Part shown: piece after piece, positions 37,621 to 49,899 of the stretch
Position numbering within the stretch: position 1 is the stretch's first letter
Layout of the letters: each line of letters opens with the position of its first letter
Source: Sinotaia quadrata
Lineage: Eukaryota > Mollusca > Gastropoda > Architaenioglossa > Viviparidae
Assembly (NCBI GenBank): GCA_028829895.1
Contig: CM054178.1
Span: 106,827,058-106,891,057 of the forward strand
Direction: 5' to 3'
DNA: 64,000 nucleotides
Program-made: the position numbers and the translations under genes
The notes under the pieces: model-generated
The model's database searches: none
What the model saw: only the letters and a program-made list of their open reading frames with translations
What the model was told of the DNA's origin: nothing

Positions 37621-38470
37621 TATCGTGATGTACTCTGGGATGACGTTATGTTAATGAATTATACAAAATATTAGCAATTAGTTAATGATATAAACATCTA
37701 CAAGTGTAGATGAAGAGTATAGACCACAGGTTAAATATGCAGATCTGCAACTGTTGCGATGATATGCTGGTGCACTAAAGTCAATTAGGCTCCCGGCTCT
37801 CATTCCGTTATTTAAACCAAGAAATAGATTTTATTTAAAAAATACATAAATCTTCGTATAGACAGACTGACAACAAGAATAATCATTAAACTGTCACTAC
37901 AAGTTATAACAAACAAACAAAGAGGTTAAATTACACTAACAGATAAATAAGACTGAACAACTTAATAAAAATGAAAATATTAACAATATTTAAAAGGAAT
38001 AAGCACAATACATTCTAGTTTCTCATCATAAGCAAATAACAATCATAGTCCGATCACGCTCAGGTCACACTGTAGCCACTGTTCACAACCAAGACTTAGC
38101 TTCTGTTTTCAATGACCAATGCACTTGTACAAGATACATCACACTGGTAGATGTTTATGAATAACATCAAAATCAGTCACCCAAAACCCACATTATAGAT
38201 TTCATAAGAAAGATAGAAACTGAACCAAAAAAACCTGTTAACATCGTGAACAATAACAACAGTCCTACCCTACTGCTACTATTTTGCATGTAGTCACTGA
38301 CTCAGCTTAATCCCCCACCCCCCTCACCACTATCCATTCTGGACTTTTTGAAGTGAAAGTAACATTTGTGCAGCATTTCCAACTCTTACAAATCACAAAT
38401 AGCATCATAAAAAAATATAGATCAAAATATGAACATTTACATATGTGAGAGAATTTCTCATCATATGACA
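37621..38470 (+). mobile_element. Decayed solo LTR (copy B)
   Basis: Its left part aligns with copy A: TACTCTGGG, ACATCTACAAGTG, AGAGTATAG, TCTGCAACTGTT and GGCTCC occur in the same order and spacing as at 3345-3510. Its right part aligns with copies C and D and ends CATCATATGACA. It starts TATCG where copy A has TGTCG. The flanks are CATAC and CATTC, a possible 5-bp target duplication with one change. It is about 850 bp, shorter than copy A, so it carries internal deletions or belongs to a subfamily. Confidence 0.7.
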
Positions 38471-39300
38471 CATTCATACATGCATATAAACATGGATTGA
38501 TAAATGGATGGATAGAGAGAGACATAAACACAAACAGACTGAGAGACTATAGATTTTTCTCAAGGAGAGATGGAGAGTGAGAGAGTGACCTTAAGGACCG
38601 TTCCTTAAATATTTACAAGTCCAAACATTTGTAAGTACTGTAAACATATAAGTGTATTTTATATTTCGATTTCTACTGTTTATTGCAGTGTTGCACCTAT
38701 AAACTATCAGTTTATTTCCCTTTAATGATTTGTTTTTACTCACAGCTATCTATAAAGGTTATCATAAATAACTTGAATTTCTGCAGTGACATCATATGTA
38801 CCAATATTTTCACTTGCATTTTCGAGAACATTTTTAAATTGAAAATACCCCATTTTGTATACCAATATGTAAATGCATGCATCTCAATGTATTAATATAT
38901 TACAATTTTGACCCAGTAACATATACTAGCCTGGAAAACGCCTTAGTGTACGTCTCTTCGTAACTTTAATAAGTGAACCGCTAGAACCCATCCACTTGGA
39001 ATTTATTCTCACTCTGAGGACAGTACAATCTTCATTAATCGTGTTGACAGCAGGAAAGAAAAAAAAATGGTGTTTGCGACCTTGGCCTCTGTTGCCCTGC
39101 GTTTGAATAAGAGGAAGCTTCTAATTCCAGATGTCACTTCCTGTCACCTCAAGTCTATAAATAGCATCGTTCGGACTTGTTAATGACAGGGTCCTAATCA
39201 TGACACCCAGCGAAACCAGTTGGAGTCAATACAAGCTATTGCGTTCCATCTTAACGAAAAGAAAAGTAACAAAATACCACCAAAATGTAAAATTGAAATG
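38471..39300. other. No recognisable feature
   Basis: AT-rich sequence without arrays; the frame 38683-38895 is unsupported. Confidence 0.5.
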
Positions 39301-39304
39301 AAAC

Positions 39305-39412
39305 AAGTAATTAAAGACGATAGGAAACTATGAATGTTGGCAGAAGATAACAAAGTGTGCAGTAAAGACGATACGAAAATATGAATGTTGGCAGAAGATA
39401 ACAAAATGTGCA
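39305..39412 (+). repeat. 51-bp tandem duplication
   Basis: Two copies of TAAAGACGATA(G/C)GAAA followed by ATGTTGGCAGAAGATAACAA. Confidence 0.9.
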
Positions 39413-39657
39413 GTATGAGTGACAAAGATGAATTAAGATTGAAAAGATCTGATGTCACATGGTAAACATGATAAAATTAAAAGAAAGACAGTATTCATAG
39501 CTACTCGCACATTTCTGACATAGTTGTAGATTTAATTTTGCATTTAGAAAATGCTATTTATAACTCAGTAGTCAATCAGGTTACAACATCTATCTAGGGG
39601 CCTCTTTACAGCGCTTTTTGTGGTGTATTAAAATAATCTCTCTCTCAATGTTTTATT

Positions 39658-39659
<2 letters not shown>

Positions 39660-39705
<46 letters not shown>
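39660..39705 (+). repeat. (TG)n microsatellite
   Basis: About 22 TG units. Confidence 0.97.
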
Positions 39706-39707
<2 letters not shown>

Positions 39708-39904
39708 AATACACTAAAAGAAGGCATAGTTTGTTGACTGCATAACTATTTTAAATTATCGTTTTTGTTCATTTTTTTGCATTAATATATTTTGAATTTT
39801 TCTGCAGCGAAATATGAATTTATATAAGAATATTTCGTTAATTAAATATCAACAGTTTATAAACATACTGACGAGAATACTGACACTTTTAAAAACACTT
39901 TGGT

Positions 39905-40215
39905 GTAATCTTACCTTAATTCATAATCCCCTAATAATCCCTGTATACGTAATCCTATAATAATCCTTTCCTGCTTAATCCCATACTGCCTTCATGCGTA
40001 ATCCCAATTTAATCCCCTCATAGGCAGTTCAATGGCAATCCCTTAATAAGTAATGAATTTGTAATCCTTGCACACATAATCTCGTAATAACCTCTTCATA
40101 CAGGATACCATTATAATCCCTTTATTCACAATCCTTCATAATTCCTTCGTATGTAAACGCCTACTAACCACTTAAAGTGTAATCCCATAATAATCCTCTC
40201 ATACGAATCACATAA
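39905..40215 (+). repeat. Degenerate AATCCC(A/C)TAATAATCC repeat
   Basis: Numerous imperfect copies with a period near 25-30 bp. Confidence 0.65.
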
Positions 40216-40799
40216 ACTTAAGAAAGATCTTTACTGATGTGACAGTAATGCTCTTTTTTTGTTTCGTTATAAACCCCATTCCCATACACCATGCTACTTT
40301 AATGGCGCTCATTTTTCAGTCCTCTATAGCTCGACAAAGCTCGAAACAGCCATCTTCAGCCTCTGTAAGCTTAATACTGAAATGAGTGCTAAACGTCACA
40401 CCATGGTTGAATATATATATATAATCACGGTTTTCATGATCGCCTCACCATATGAATTTCTTTCAAACAAGACATTTTAGAAGGAGAGGTGGGGCAGATA
40501 ACTCTACTAAGGATTATATAATATTTATATTTATCTCACTGCTTTAGTGCCTCATGATTTATTACTTTTTTTTTATAAAGTGTGTTTGCTTCGCTGATGC
40601 CGTATGTGACATTTAAAAGAAAGATAAAAAGTGATTGAAGGAATTAATAAAATATTATAAGTGACGTAATGACACGAATCTACATTTAATTTCAATATAT
40701 AGAGAATTTGCTAGCCTTTAGCCACATAAATAAATAATCTTCACGTTAATATACCTTGAGATATTCTCACAACGCTTCACTATTTTCATTTAAAGTTGA

Positions 40800-41230
40800 G
40801 AGAATAAGTAACAGCTACTTTTGTCTATAAATGACATGACGCAGACAAGTTAATTAACACTTGCTTTAACCTGTAAATGACATCCTGCGATGTGTAGCAG
40901 CTACTAAATTACGTGACGTAGACAAGTTAACTAAGAGTTACTTTAGCCTATAAATTACATCGTAGGTTATTTAGCAATTACATTAATCTGTAAATTACAT
41001 GACGTAGATGCGTTTAGTAGCGAATATTTTGGTCTGTAAACTACATGTTGTAGACATATTAAGTAGGAGCTATATTAGTTTGTAAACTGCATGATGTTGA
41101 CATATTAAGTAGCAGTTTTACTAGTTCGTAAATTGCATGATGTTGAAGATTAAGTAGCATTTATATTAATTTGTAAATTGCATGATGATGACAGATTAAG
41201 TATCAGCTATATTAATTTTTAAATTGCTAA
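40800..41230 (+). repeat. Degenerate 55-60 bp minisatellite
   Basis: About seven diverged copies of TTAAGTAGCAG(C/T)TATATTAG followed by TTTGTAAATTGCATGATG and GTTGACATA. Confidence 0.75.
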
Positions 41231-43260
41231 GTCCCCCAGTCGGATTCCTTTGACCTCTAACGATGTCATTCTATCGAATGGGTTTGTAAAGGATTCGACC
41301 ATGTTGAACACAAATCGACACAAAATTAATCTTGTATATTTTATTTTCTAATATAGAGAGCATTGTTGATGTTACATTCAAAATCTTGAAATCACATGCC
41401 TTTTAGGTTTTTATTTTATTCCTCTGAGACTAGCGTTTCACAGTTTAATTATTTTAATCTCTAGTACATAAGATAGCTCAACTTTTAGTCAACACCAACA
41501 TTATTCACTGCCATATAATCAGATGATAAGCAAATCTTTCCCTAAGCAAATTTGGTCCGTGTATACCTCTCATGTCAGTTTTTAGTCTAATGATGACCAA
41601 CTGAATGTAATGGATTAGTGTTGACGTTACGTCAGCTGACGTGCCATGATTACGTACGCAATCAACACCAAATTATGTACCCTGAAGACTCAATATAAGT
41701 GAAGTTGTTTCTTTCCTTCAGCTTTACCACCACCCTTCCATTTTTCTTGTGACATCAACCATACCCACTTCGTAAAGTAGCTACGAATGTTGCACATTTA
41801 AGTTTCTTATTTCAGACGGATTCCGTGCACTCATATGACCCTTGATGCTAGAATGTCAGGGGCGTGGTTCAATCATCCATCACTTTGGAGTTCTCTCGTT
41901 TTGTCATCCTGTCAGTTTGTTTGGCGTAACTGTACAATAAAGCATTCTTATTTTTAAAAAAGAAAGAAAAGAAGGTAACAGATGAAAGATTAATGTTTCA
42001 AAGAGACATATTTTCCACAACATATTTTGCTCCACTTTAGTGTTCAAAATTTTACAATTTTAAAGTGGCAACATACGACTAATGTTTCGGTTATTGTGAT
42101 AAGTAAACAGGGCAGCAGAAAAAAGAATAGAGATAATATATTTTTTTTTACATTACCTCACCTTTAAAGGAAAACCGTATTCTGCGAGATAATAAAATCA
42201 AATGTTGGAAAAGTGAATGATGTTAAATAGACAGGTACTGGCTTTCTAAAGCTAATAATTATTATAATTATTATCCTTAAGTATTTGGGGCAAGTTATAT
42301 TCTTTACCTGCTCCATAAATTTCTCTTCAGAAGATTTACTTTGATTTCTCCAAAGAATATTCTGACAGTTTTCTGTTAGTTTTAGCTTTTGATTTCTTTC
42401 TTATACTTCTATCTATTATAAATATTTCCATCGCTAAATTAAAATTCATTATATGAACATTAAATGAATACATCTCAAAATATAAAGAAGAAACATTTCC
42501 TGCTAAATGATGCAAGAAAATTGATTTTGTTTACTAAATATTGAGTCACTCACAGTTTTAAAATTAATTGTTGCTTAAAAATACACTTGTTAATCAGTGC
42601 CTGGAGTCTGAAGAATGGTGTATGTACAACACACGAGACCTTATGAGTAAGCTTGATCTCACTGCCGAAGGAACTGTTATTCTTACCCTTCATTCATTCA
42701 GGTGATGGATAAAGTGTTCACAAGTGAAATACACTTGACGATGACAGAGGCCTTACAGCTGAGAACTATTACATTTGTTAAGTAGTTCCATGTGACATCA
42801 TTCTTTTAATCTTCATGAGATATAATCTTGAATTATTGACCTAACGAAGGACTTCTGTCATAACGCCAGCAAAGATTTTCTCATGTTAATATATGACGGC
42901 TTTTCAAAACATTAACCTGCATTTACTATAGTTTATTTCATAGTTTGAAAGTCTATAGGAATCGTGCTGTTAAACTTTTCAAAAGAAATTATTAAATAAA
43001 AGAGACCATAACAAACAAATAGGAAAATTAAAATTTGCACATCTCATCAAAAATAAAAATGCATTGTAAAATGAAACCAGGGCTCTCGATCTTTTACCCC
43101 AAGTAACAAAAAAGGAAAAAAGAAAAATGAAAGACACCCCCCCCACACACACATACACATACACATACACAAACTCCTAGCTCTTTACTCTCACGCTGAG
43201 CTTGCTTATTAAAGCATCGCTAGGTCCGTGCAAGATGATTTTATATTCCGAGGAACATTT
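41231..43260. other. Unique AT-rich sequence
   Basis: An AATAAA (41937) followed by A-rich sequence at 41955-41975 might be an old poly(A) end. A short C-run with CACATACACA words lies at 43138-43170. No gene is supported. Confidence 0.4.
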
Positions 43261-43264
43261 CATT

Positions 43265-44500
43265 TTTGCCAATATTCTTGGATCTGAGTGTTACATTTTG
43301 GTCGTGTTATGCAGTCACATTCTTGACGTCATTCCTTAGATCTGAGTGTTACATTTTGGTCGTGTTATGCAGTCACATTCTTGACGTCATTCCTTAGATC
43401 TGAGTGTTACATTTTGGTCGTGTTATGCAGTCACATTCTTGACGTCATTCCTTAGATCTGAGTGTTACATTTTGGTCCTTTTATACAGTCACATTCTTGA
43501 CGTCATTCCTTAGATCTGAGTGTTACATTTTGGTCGTGTTATGCAGTCACATTCTTAGCGTCATTCCTTAGATCTGAGTGTTACATTTTGGTCCTTTTAT
43601 ACAGTCACATTCTTAACGTCATTCCTTCGATCTCAGTGTTACATTTTGGTCCTTTTATACAGTCACATTCTTGACGTCATTCCTTAGATCTCAGTGTTAC
43701 ATTTTGGTCCTTTTATACAGTCACATTCTTAACGTCATTCCTTAGATCTGAGTGTTACATTTTGGTCGTGTTATGCAGTCACATTCTTGACGTCATTCCT
43801 TAGATCTCAGTGTTACATTTTGGTCGTGTTATGCAGTCGCATTCTTGACGTCATTCCTTAGATCTGAGTGTTACATTTTGGTCCTTTTATGCAGTCGCAC
43901 TCTTAACGTCATTCCTTAGATCTGAGTGTTACATTTTGATCCTTTTATACAGTCACATTCTTAACGTCATTCCTTAGATCTGAGTGTTACATTTTGGTCG
44001 TGTTATGCAGTCACATTCTTAACGTCATTCTTTAGATCTGAGTGTTACATTTTGGTCGTGTTATGCAGTCACATTCTTAACGTCATTCCTTGGATCTGAG
44101 TGTTACATTTTGGTCCTTTTATACAGTCGCACTCTTGATGAAATTTTTCGGATCTCAGTGTTATATTTTGTTCGTGTTATATGCAGTCGTGTTCTTGACG
44201 ATATTCCTTCGATCTCAGTGTTAGGTTCTGGTCGTTTTATGAAGTTGCAAAAAATCTTGACGTCATTCCTTTGATCTAAGTGTTTTGTTCTGGTGTTTTG
44301 TGCAGTTGCAATCTTGACGTCATTCCTTAGATCTCAGTGTTATATTTTGGTCGTGTTATGCAGTCACATTCTTAACGTCATTCCTTAGATCTCAGTGTTA
44401 TATTTTGTTCGTGTTATGCAGTCGCATTCTTGACGTCATTCCTTAGATCTCAGTGTTATATTTTGGTCGTGTTATGCAGTCGCATTCTTGACGTCCACAT
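43265..44500 (+). repeat. 58-bp minisatellite carrying CRE octamers
   Basis: About 21 units of 58 bp containing TTGACGTCATTCCTTAGATC, TGAGTGTTACATTTTGGTC and GCAGTCACATTC. Ten units keep a perfect TGACGTCA octamer; most others read TAACGTCA. A second variable block alternates between GTCGTGTTATGCAG and GTCCTTTTATACAG. Units near 44130-44290 are the most diverged and include an AAAAA insertion. Confidence 0.97.
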
Positions 44501-44880
44501 AATGTCAAAAGCAGAAAAGTATATCTCTATGATAAATACAAACACCACTCTGCCCCACATGCCGACAGTTAATTGTCCATTTTTTTTATTGTAACTCAGC
44601 TAATTCGGTTTTACTAAGCAAACAACAGCACGGCTGTGCAATAACTTACTTTGGGGTTTTCACAAATGCCGGAAATCTCTCGTAGTGGCATGGCCCCGCC
44701 GGAATTTGTTTCCAGACTATTATTACAGCTGTGGTGGTTTGGTTAACGGCCATAGCCCACTAAACACTTATCCCTACAGACCTCAGTTCACAGCCTTGTT
44801 CAGTAGCACATACATTTCCATTCGAAGAGCTAAGAAATAAAATTAACTAGATATAAAAATCTGTGTTACGTCTGAACTGC
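44501..44880. other. Unique sequence, slightly GC-richer
   Basis: Contains GGCATGGCCCCGCCGGAA near 44685. No frame or repeat is convincing. Confidence 0.4.
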
Positions 44881-44924
44881 TTCAAGATTTGTGTCACTTT
44901 CTGTCAGGATTGAGTGATGTTTAC

Positions 44925-45188
44925 TCACTGTTTAGCAACGAAGCAACAGAACTTCTGTCCTGGCGGGGTTCTACACCATGTGCAAAAGTGCTCCAGCAAG
45001 ATTTGGGTATGGCACCTTCTGTGGAAACAGAAATTGGTTCTGTTGATGTATGTTTCCGCTTTCCAGTTAGAATTTAATATGCATTTAACATTGTCCAATT
45101 TAACATTGGACACACACACCAATGTGATCCAACAGAGTACAGTAGTCACTGTGGTCTGAAACAGATCAAATGCTCCAAATAATAAAAG
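44925..45188 (-). CDS. Small cysteine-rich open frame, unrecognised
   Basis: Read on the minus strand from the ATG at 45188, this frame gives 88 residues; an upstream start would give 95. Residues 1-28 are hydrophobic with a signal-peptide-like look (start MLLLFGAFDL). The remainder has cysteines near positions 37, 55, 60, 70, 73, 82 and 83, ending in a CC pair before the stop. Seven cysteines in the tail suggest a secreted disulfide-rich peptide, but I do not recognise the family. The homologous stretch near position 350 on the other strand has stops in the matching frame. The upstream 300 bp belong to a dispersed repeat. A chance frame in a repeat is at least as likely as a gene. Confidence 0.15.
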   Translation of the reverse strand, partial: LLLFGAFDLFQTTVTTVLCWITLVCVSNVKLDNVKCILNSNWKAETYINRTNFCFHRRCHTQILLEHFCTWCRTPPGQKFCCFVAKQ

Positions 45189-45428
45189 CATGCTTCTCTC
45201 TGCATAGGTCAACTTAAGGCAGCACTAAATTTCAGGCACATTTTATCTCCAAAACTCCTTTCTCACCATATACACATTCTCAGCTTACAAATCCTGCAAC
45301 AATATTCGTTAGCCTTATACATACACAGCATAAAAAATAGGGCATCGATCAAAATTCACAAGTATAATGTACAACGTAATCAAATTAGTGAACATAGAAA
45401 TAATGGTTCAATTACATAAAGCATTCTC
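45105..45428 (-). repeat. Second copy of the 119-430 dispersed sequence, opposite strand
   Basis: Reverse-complemented, this stretch aligns with 119 to about 430. Shared blocks include ATTTCTATGTTCACTAATTT, GTGAATTTTGATC, TGCCTGAAATTTA and GATCACATTGGTGTGTG. Identity is about 75-80 percent by eye with few gaps. The inverted arms that flank the first copy are not evident here, so this copy may be truncated or may belong to an ancestral sequence that the first copy captured. The homology fades at about 45105, inside the cysteine-rich frame described separately. Confidence 0.65.
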
Positions 45429-45805
45429 CAGTTCAAATCAATCATCAATAGCAAACATATACGAAATATTTTGAATCCTTTCCTATTTTATGTTTACCAC
45501 AATCTAATGGTCGCCTTTATGACTTTACTCGAGTTTCGTCAAAAATCAAAGTGATTAGGATATAGATTTCCTTTAAAAAAAAGTAACTTTTGGTCCATTT
45601 CCATGGGATGAATTTGTTATGAGACTATTAGTCAGTGGGGAAAAAAACTACCTATTCGTTCTTTACCTGAGTTGTTTACTTCCAACTTTGACATTTAGAA
45701 ATATCAGCATAATTAGTGCCCAAGGTCAGGTCACTTTGACATTTAACAATTTATATACCAATTAAGTTTAGAAATAGGGATAGCCAAATTTACTCCACCA
45801 AACTT

Positions 45806-45807
<2 letters not shown>

Positions 45808-45854
<47 letters not shown>
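45808..45854 (+). repeat. (CTAT)n microsatellite
   Basis: About 12 units followed by degenerate (C/G)TAT and CCGT units to about 45925. Confidence 0.95.
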
Positions 45855-46559
45855 GTATCTATGTATCTATCAATCAAACTATCTATTTATTTTTCTATCT
45901 ATTCTCCATCCGTCCGTCCGTCTGTCTGACTCACTGACGTCTCTCTATCTACCAGTCTATTTATCATATTGAGAGAGTGAGACAGAAACAGAGACGAGTT
46001 GTGTGTATGTGAGTCCGTATGTACACATGCATTTCAATGAAAGTGATGTGGTATGATATATCGCTTCACCTTTTGCTCTCAATTTTAAAGATATCACAAA
46101 TTCAATCTTTTGTAATGGATTCAATTTACAATAATACAAATTCATATTAGGGCCAATTTTGTTCCCTCTAAGGTCCACTGCTAAGCAGCTCATTAGAAAT
46201 GCCGCAAAGCAAGTTTCAAAATTCTGCGTGCAAGTTTTGGTAGTAAGCTCAAACATCCGCCAGTTCCGCGCATACAAGAAAAATGTTAGAGGAAACGTTG
46301 ACTTACGACATCACAAATACATGCCATTTGAAGCCGGTTGATTTTAGAATATAACAAATTCATTCAGTGGTAGTCATTATATTTATATTTTTATATATTT
46401 TTATTTACAATTTTATGATTAAACAGATTCAAATAATTGTTATCCTAAAATGAAAACGTTAGTTTGTAATTCTTGAATTGCAAGGAATACGGCCTCCCAC
46501 GTTAATGCATGCTTGTGTCAACATGCTCTATGCGTGTAATTGTGTTTATTTGAACCTAT

Positions 46560-46640
46560 GTATGAATGCGCATGTGTGTTTATGTGTGTACGTGTGTGTA
46601 TGTGTGTGTCCGTGTGAGTACGTGTGTGTGTGAGTGTAAG
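46560..46640 (+). repeat. GTGTATGTGT-type low-complexity tract
   Basis: Interrupted GT-rich run. Confidence 0.8.
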
Positions 46641-46734
46641 AGGTATGACATGAGAAAAGTGCACACCACAGAAGTCGTTAAATATCCATACGAACAAGTC
46701 AGACCATAAACACGCTTTATGAATGTATATTTTA

Positions 46735-46905
46735 CAATCGTACTATAACTGTTGTATATGTTCCAGGATTAGATTTGTATATTTTAATGCCACATTATAA
46801 CTATTGTGTGTTTAGGTATTAGATTTGTATATTTTACAACAATATTTTATCGCCACATTATACATTTATTGTATGTGTTATGGGATTTGATTTGTATCAA
46901 TAATA
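46735..46905 (+). repeat. Degenerate 55-65 bp repeat
   Basis: Three copies around TTAGATTTGTATATTTTA and CCACATTATA.ACTATTGT. Confidence 0.65.
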
Positions 46906-47189
46906 TCATGCCAATGGCCTATAGAAGGGGGATCTGGAGTTTCGACAATTATTCTAAGATAAAGTTTGGGTCATATTCCAGAATGGTTGTAAATATTAAA
47001 ATAGAAAACGTTAATATAACATTATGTGAATGCAGCTGAGATTAGTGGTAAAGCACTAAATATCGTTAGTATGCATGTTGTGTCATAGAGTGAAGATTAC
47101 ATTAATCATGATTAGTTATTAGTAATTACTTTAATTATAATTAAGCAGTGTGAAAGGTTATCATTAAGATCATAAGTTTATGAGTTCAT

Positions 47190-47515
47190 TGTTCACAGAT
47201 GCCATGTCTGTTCATTCATTTAAGGCGCCATAAATCTCCAATATTTTCAACACTTCTCTGTTCATTCCTTTTTAGCGTCATAAATATCCTATATCCTCAA
47301 CACTTGTCTGTTCATTCATTTAAGGCGTCATAAATCTTCCATATTTTCAACACGTGTTTGTTCATTCTTTTAAGGTGCCATAAATCTCCCATATTTTCAA
47401 CACTTGTCTGTTCAGTCATTTAAAGCGGTATAAAGCTCTTATATTCTCAAAACTTGTCTGTTCATTCACGGAGCCATAATCATATCTTCTGTACTCTCAA
47501 TACTTGTCTGTTCAC
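47190..47515 (+). repeat. About 52-bp minisatellite
   Basis: Six units containing CTTGTCTGTTCATTCATTTA then AGGCG(C/T)CATAAATCTCC and ATATTTTCAACA. Confidence 0.85.
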
Positions 47516-48544
47516 AGCAGAATGATGTGTAAAGTTAAAATATCGACCAAATGTTTTGCCTCAGTTATATTCAATGTGAGCGGGAGGTGCTTTAAAACGT
47601 ATTATCAAGGCCATGTCCAGTTTTGCCAATGTAAAACTGTTGTATACTTTGTTGAGGAAACATATTACAAAATATCACATGTACATGTATTATGTATAAT
47701 TTAATGTCAGCCAAGTGTTCTTTAAAACGTGTTTCAAGGCTACGTCCTGTTTTTTGCTTGAGAAAACATAAGCTACGATTTGTGTAGCTTGTATGCCATG
47801 TTTGGGGGGACCATCATGACTCTTGTAATGGCACTGGAAAAAAAATGTCATACTACATTTTTGTGGCAAGCATTTGCGCCTGATACAGATTGGTTAGAAT
47901 TTATAAAAGCTTTTATCTTATTTGGAGATCTTGAATGCCGCCGTCTAACACTTAGTTAATTACAAATAAAAACAATTTCTGTCCGAGAGTGTAGACGTCT
48001 TGATAAAAAAGATGTTAGCATTCTTTAACCGCGATTATTGTTAGGATTACTTGGTAAATTCTTTATATTCATTGGTATTAGTTTGCAATGTCTTTTGTCT
48101 GATAACACTATTAATTTTATTATAAAAATAAGAACAAAGTAAATCTTGATTCCAAAGCAACTTCTATTTTATTACATATTGGGCGAATACAGTTGTTGTA
48201 TATTCATTAGTATTTTCGTCCCAAGATTAGTAAATCACGTCTCAATAAGGATCATGGGGTCTGCAATTCAAGAATATGAAGTTTTCTATCGTAATGACGA
48301 ACATTTTCAAACTTTAAATATTTTGAAATTCTCACATCTGTAGGCTAAATATCCGTGGTATTATTTAAAGAATTTGACGTTTTCTATCTTAATAACGAAC
48401 AATTTCTTAATTTTATTACTTTGAAATTGCACAATCTTTGCAATTGTATATAGCCTTATATATGGTTTATTAGTTAAAACTATATATAACTTGCGTACGC
48501 TAGTACACTATGAATAGTACGCGCAAAAATGCATAGCCAAGAGT

Positions 48545-48850
48545 ACTTCGCCTGTCAGACAGTTTAAACACTCAATAATACTTCTACAAGAGTGATTCAC
48601 TTAATACAATAACTCTTTCAGACGGTTTAAACACTCACAAATACTTTTACATATTGATTCACGTAAGTATAATTACTCTGTCAGACGGTGTAAACATTCT
48701 CTAATACTTCTAAAAGAGTGATTCACTTAGTATAATTACTCAGTTGGACGGTCAAAACACTCACAAATACTTCTACAAGACTGATTCACTTAGTATAATT
48801 ACTCATTCAGACGGTCAAAACACTTATTAATACTCATAGACTTCTGTTAG
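48545..48850 (+). repeat. 61-64 bp minisatellite
   Basis: Five units containing GATTCACTTAGTATAATTAC then TCAGACGGT.AAACACTCA and AATACTTCTACA. Confidence 0.85.
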
Positions 48851-49426
48851 TATGATCATTCGTCAGAAGCGACAACAAAGGCCTTCTTTCATTTTTATTT
48901 AACTGCTCATTCATTTGTCGCGAAAGTCGTTTATTTCCTAGGTCAGTCTGTCCTAGGAAACTAGAACACCGATCAATGAAGGTTATTCTACTCGCGTCAT
49001 TTCGTTAAATAACAATTTTATGTTCATTTGTCCAATCCGATAAAATTGAAAGGACTAGAGCTGTGATTATATAATTATCTGATGAAACAGGTAATTTTCC
49101 TTGGACGAATGTGCAAGTTATTTCATAATATTCGAGTGAAGATACTTGCAAGTCGAGTAACCACTCTTAGCCAACTCTTCGAACTTTGGTGGACAGGTTT
49201 ATTCCCCCTTCTCTATAGAAATATAGACCTGCTGGATTTTTTTTCTCGAGAAACTGGAAATGTTATATATATATATTTTTTTTTACCTCAGTTCGAAATT
49301 TACTCGTGATGTTAATTAATCGCAGGAATTTACTTAGGAATGCTATACGTCAGCCATATATGCGATTCATACATATTTTAAAGTATCTATTTATTGTTAG
49401 TTCGTTGTTTTAGTGTAAGGCCTCTA

Positions 49427-49436
49427 GTCACGTGAC
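49427..49436. promoter_or_regulatory. Palindromic E-box GTCACGTGAC
   Basis: A perfect 10-bp palindrome matching the known CLEAR/USF-type E-box (GTCACGTGAC). It lies just left of a GC-richer stretch with exon-like frames, which is why it is noted. A similar GTCACGTGAT is at 63101. Confidence 0.3.
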
Positions 49437-49626
49437 GACATTCAACCAACACATAGGCAAGGAGACCGCCAGTACAGCTCTCAGCGATTGAAAAGATTTA
49501 CCGTAGCCTGCATCATACCTCTGTCTCTCTAAGCATTAAACTAAGCCACTGCTGAGTCGACCCGCTATTTGGGGGGGAGTGAACTTAAATTCCGGCAGTC
49601 GGAGACATCTAAGGGTGGGCGCTAAA

Positions 49627-49835
49627 TTTAGTCGCATTTTAAGCCAGAAATTTTTCAGTTTACCTACGAAAACTCCAGTCAGCAGATTAACAATAACCTG
49701 CATCTTAAAAGTCGCCACGTCCGTGTGGACTGGAGTTCCATTCTTCTGTCTGAAGGGGTCTCCCGTCTGCGCTTGAATCGTCGAATAGAAACTTGGCAAT
49801 TTTCCATCCACAAAGACGTCGCTATTAATCTGTGC
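49627..49835 (-). CDS. Exon-like open frame, minus strand
   Basis: The minus strand is open across this island and continues to 49536. The peptide contains DGKLPSFYSTIQAQTGDPF and NGTPVHTDVATFKMQVIVN, with G/C-favouring third positions in the middle. There is no ATG; a CACAG acceptor lies near 49830. A good donor (GTAG/GTAAAC) occurs just after the LLTGVFV codons near 49665, where the exon would more naturally end. I do not recognise the family. The island is GC-richer than its surroundings and free of tandem repeats, which makes this one of the better exon candidates here. Confidence 0.2.
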
Positions 49836-49899
49836 CGTTCAGTCCACCCTGCGTATGACGCATTACACGGGATTAAATTATATGAGTGTGGAGTGCCGT
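49633..49899 (+). CDS. Exon-like open frame, plus strand
   Basis: After a TAG at 49630-49632 a plus-strand frame without ATG stays open to a stop at about 49898. An acceptor-like AAATTTTTCAG ends at 49657, so the exon could start at TTTACCTACGAAAAC. The peptide includes VDWSSILLSEGVSRL and YDALHGIKLYECG and shows no simple repeat. The competing minus-strand frame over the same bases is equally open, and at most one can be real. Confidence 0.15.
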
